Below, piece after piece: positions 5,186 through 7,417 of a stretch of 7,417 nucleotides of DNA. The stretch lies in the NCBI GenBank assembly GCA_012511005.1, contig JAAZGX010000021.1, forward strand, positions 1 to 7,417, given 5' to 3'. The DNA is from Clostridiales bacterium (GTDB taxonomy: Bacteria > Bacillota > Clostridia > Oscillospirales > Acutalibacteraceae). The notes under the pieces are model-generated. The model worked only from the letters and a program-made list of their open reading frames with translations, made no database searches and was not told where the DNA came from. The position numbers and the translations under genes are program-made. Every line of letters starts with the position of its first letter. Within the stretch, counting starts at the first letter, position 1.

Positions 5186-7417
5186 TTATCTTACTATTCC
5201 CTCAAGGAAGTTTACATCAAGCACTTTACCGTCTCTTTGTACACGGAATGTCTTAATTTCATTTTTTCCTATATCGAACCAAAAGCCGTTGTCGAAAAGC
5301 TCGCTCATAAGCATACAGCGCGTTGCCTTGCCGGAGCATTCGTAAAGCCTTATTATAAGGTCGCCGGAGTTATCCTCACATAGCTTTACCGCAGTTACAA
5401 TAACATTTTCGGCATTAACGGTCATATAGCTTTTTTTCTGCGGGAGGTTGCCTTTATGGTAGCTTTCCGCTATTACCGCTATATTCGGCAGATTATTAAG
5501 CAAGTGTGCTTCTTTGGCGGCATCACTCGCTTCCGCCTCACCCTCGTGTACATAAATACCGTATACGAAACGCTGCATACCCTCGTCCGTAAAATTAAAA
5601 TCGGCATCGGGACGCGGTGAATAATGGTCGGCAAAAATCACATTCCTAAGACAAGTCAGCCTTAACTCGTTGCCCGGACAGTCATAGCTATATTTTGAGT
5701 CGCTCATAACAGTAATGCCGGCGCGGTTGCCGTCTTTAAGGCTTAAAGTTAAGTCTGCCCAGCTGAGAGACGGCTCTTCCTCGCCGTTTACGGGTCTTTT
5801 TATAAATCCTGACGGTATTTCATATGTTGAAATTGCGTCTGTTCCTTCAAGCGGGAAAGCCATCTTTAACATGGTAAAATCCTCTTGCCATAAGGCTTTG
5901 CACTCAACTCTTATAGTCTTTTGGTTTTTAGCAAGTATAAACTCCTGTGTAAGATACGACTCGTTAAACTTATGCTTTGTTCTGATAACGCTTTGAAGCG
6001 CGCCCGCTTCGACCTTTTCTATAGATACAAGCTCCATAAGACCCTTAATATCATGGAATGTAAAGCGATTGTGCGCCCAAGTATCTGTATCGTCATCATT
6101 AATTACGGTAGGAATGGCAAGGAATTTATCGTCACAGTACTCTGTGCCGCTTTCCTTATTTATAAGACTGCTTATAAAGCCTGTGGCTTTGTCGAACTTT
6201 ACTTTAAGGTGTTCGTTTTCAAGCGAAAAGTTTGCGGGCGGTTTTACTAAGTCCTCTGCGTGCAGAGAAATATCAAGCGTAAGCCAGTAAACAGCATAGC
6301 CTAAAGGCGGAACATTCGCAAGGAAAGCCGTATCAAGATGAGTGTCATTTGAGCGGGATGAGCGAACATTTTGGAAAACTACAGGTTTACCATCACTGTC
6401 TTTTACAGAGCTTGAGGGGTGATAAGCTCTTACGGGAAGCTCGATAGCAAAAGAAGTCGGGTTAAAAACGACGACGGGACGAGGGATGTTTTGGTGCGCA
6501 CCCGTGTGGTGGCGCACTTCTTCATCTATTGCGTCACTTACGCCGTCAATCCATGTATCAATATTCCTTGAAATGCGAAGCGTTGCATTATTATAAGCAC
6601 GAGCGGCAAGCGTTAAGGCGTGACCGCCAAATTCCTTTGCGTCCTCATAAGACTCCATAATAGAGCAGCCGCACATAATATCATGAAATTGGTTATAGCA
6701 GACATCGAGCCAAGCCTCTTTAAGCTCTAAAGAGGAGGGCTTTGAATTAAACTCAATAGCAGAAACAGTGTCCCACTTTTCAGCGGCGCCGAGCAGATTT
6801 TCAGATTTACGGTTAATGTGCTTTATTAATGAAGTAGCGCTGTAACAGCCGCTTGCATGGTGCTGCAAATCATCGGTAAATATAGGCAAATCAAGCTCCT
6901 CTTGGCACATTTCGTTAAAATAATCATCGGGAGAGGAAAACTCAAGCTCGTGGTACCCTTCTGCTTTCATATTGGAAATCAGGAAATTTAAATCGGATTT
7001 TGTAGGTCCGCCGCCGTGATTGCCGACGCCGTAGAAAAGCATCATACCGTGACCTGTTTCCTCTATTCTTTCAGACAGCCTTTCAATCTCTTTCGTGAGT
7101 GACATAGAGCCGGAAACTCCGTATGACGACGGAATTCTATATGTAAGTACGCGGGAGCCGTCAGCACTGTCCCACCAGAAAAGATTTTCGGGAATGTCGG
7201 GATTTTCCTTTTTATTCGGGCGCATCATAACATATGCCGTCATACCGCCTTTTTTTAACAGTTGAGGCATCATACCGTTATGACCGAAAGAGTCAACATT
7301 ATATCCCGTATGACAGATTTTGCCGAACTTTTCATAGTAGTAAAGCTGGCTGTAAAGCGCTTGACGCGCATAGCTTTCACATGACGGCATATTACAATCC
7401 GCCTGTACCCACCAGCC
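5186..7417 (-). CDS. Alpha-mannosidase, glycoside hydrolase family 38, N-terminus beyond window
   Basis: The frame is open from the TAA at 5186-5188 to the right edge (743 residues visible, no start); by family length about 150-300 N-terminal residues are missing. It begins in the GH38 catalytic domain with GWWVQADCNMPSCES, then GYNVDSFGHNGM, whose Asp (visible residue 42) is the expected nucleophile and zinc ligand, and GVGNHGGGPT (130-139). NQFHDIMCG (visible 242-250) supplies the second zinc-binding His. The three-helix middle domain and the large beta-rich C-terminal domains follow (about 250-340 and 380-743). The N-terminal zinc motif is out of view. It cleaves alpha-linked mannose from mannosides or N-glycan fragments; linkage preference cannot be told. 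The visible part has no membrane segment, and export cannot be judged without the N-terminus. It is convergent with the small cysteine-rich gene and ended by the shared hairpin. Confidence 0.95.
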   Translation of the reverse strand, partial: GWWVQADCNMPSCESYARQALYSQLYYYEKFGKICHTGYNVDSFGHNGMMPQLLKKGGMTAYVMMRPNKKENPDIPENLFWWDSADGSRVLTYRIPSSYGVSGSMSLTKEIERLSERIEETGHGMMLFYGVGNHGGGPTKSDLNFLISNMKAEGYHELEFSSPDDYFNEMCQEELDLPIFTDDLQHHASGCYSATSLIKHINRKSENLLGAAEKWDTVSAIEFNSKPSSLELKEAWLDVCYNQFHDIMCGCSIMESYEDAKEFGGHALTLAARAYNNATLRISRNIDTWIDGVSDAIDEEVRHHTGAHQNIPRPVVVFNPTSFAIELPVRAYHPSSSVKDSDGKPVVFQNVRSSRSNDTHLDTAFLANVPPLGYAVYWLTLDISLHAEDLVKPPANFSLENEHLKVKFDKATGFISSLINKESGTEYCDDKFLAIPTVINDDDTDTWAHNRFTFHDIKGLMELVSIEKVEAGALQSVIRTKHKFNESYLTQEFILAKNQKTIRVECKALWQEDFTMLKMAFPLEGTDAISTYEIPSGFIKRPVNGEEEPSLSWADLTLSLKDGNRAGITVMSDSKYSYDCPGNELRLTCLRNVIFADHYSPRPDADFNFTDEGMQRFVYGIYVHEGEAEASDAAKEAHLLNNLPNIAVIAESYHKGNLPQKKSYMTVNAENVIVTAVKLCEDNSGDLIIRLYECSGKATRCMLMSELFDNGFWFDIGKNEIKTFRVQRDGKVLDVNFLEGIVR

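Noticed and set aside
1..7417. CRISPR arrays, insertion sequences, tRNA/rRNA genes, riboswitches
   Set aside because: No regularly spaced repeats, transposase motifs, terminal inverted repeats or recognisable structured RNA were seen; intergenic gaps are too short for most.

Overview
The window looks like a chromosomal segment of a low-to-moderate GC Gram-positive anaerobe. A member of Clostridia (Bacillota), perhaps an Oscillospirales gut lineage, is my best guess. The basis is the AT-rich intergenic DNA, strong AGGAGG-type ribosome binding sites, GTG starts, a ZapA/dUTPase pair, and a GH38 mannosidase and GPH-family sugar transporter of the type common in gut Firmicutes. The lineage is inferred, not proven by any marker here. 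Coding density is very high, and no stretch of 300 bases lacks a gene.

Left part (1-2967, minus strand): a probable operon zapA - dut - GPH-type sugar/cation symporter. It is driven by a near-consensus promoter (TTTACA, 17 bp, TATAAT). zapA and dut are 1 bp apart, and dut and the transporter are 28 bp apart. The transporter runs off the left edge. It carries at least about 225 residues of hydrophilic sequence after its membrane domain, far more than a normal GPH symporter.

Centre (3013-4599, plus strand): a divergently transcribed pair, a CPBP (CAAX-protease-like) intramembrane protease and the tRNA adenosine deaminase tadA. Stop and start overlap as ATGA, so the two are probably translationally coupled.

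Right of centre (4616-5131): a compact regulatory module. A small XRE-family helix-turn-helix protein (minus) is divergent from a 59-residue cysteine-rich, probably zinc-binding protein (plus). The roughly 90 bp between them is almost symmetrical. Two back-to-back -35 elements overlap at TTGACAA, and on each side a 17-bp dyad (TATCT-N7-AGATR) fills a promoter spacer. This looks like an autoregulated divergent switch and is the most interesting structure in the window.

Right part (5135-7417): a long hairpin with U-tracts on both sides terminates the small gene and the convergent GH38 alpha-mannosidase, which lacks its N-terminus at the right edge. The mannosidase and the sugar symporter could both serve mannoside use, but they are about 3 kb apart in different transcription units, so a functional link is only a possibility.
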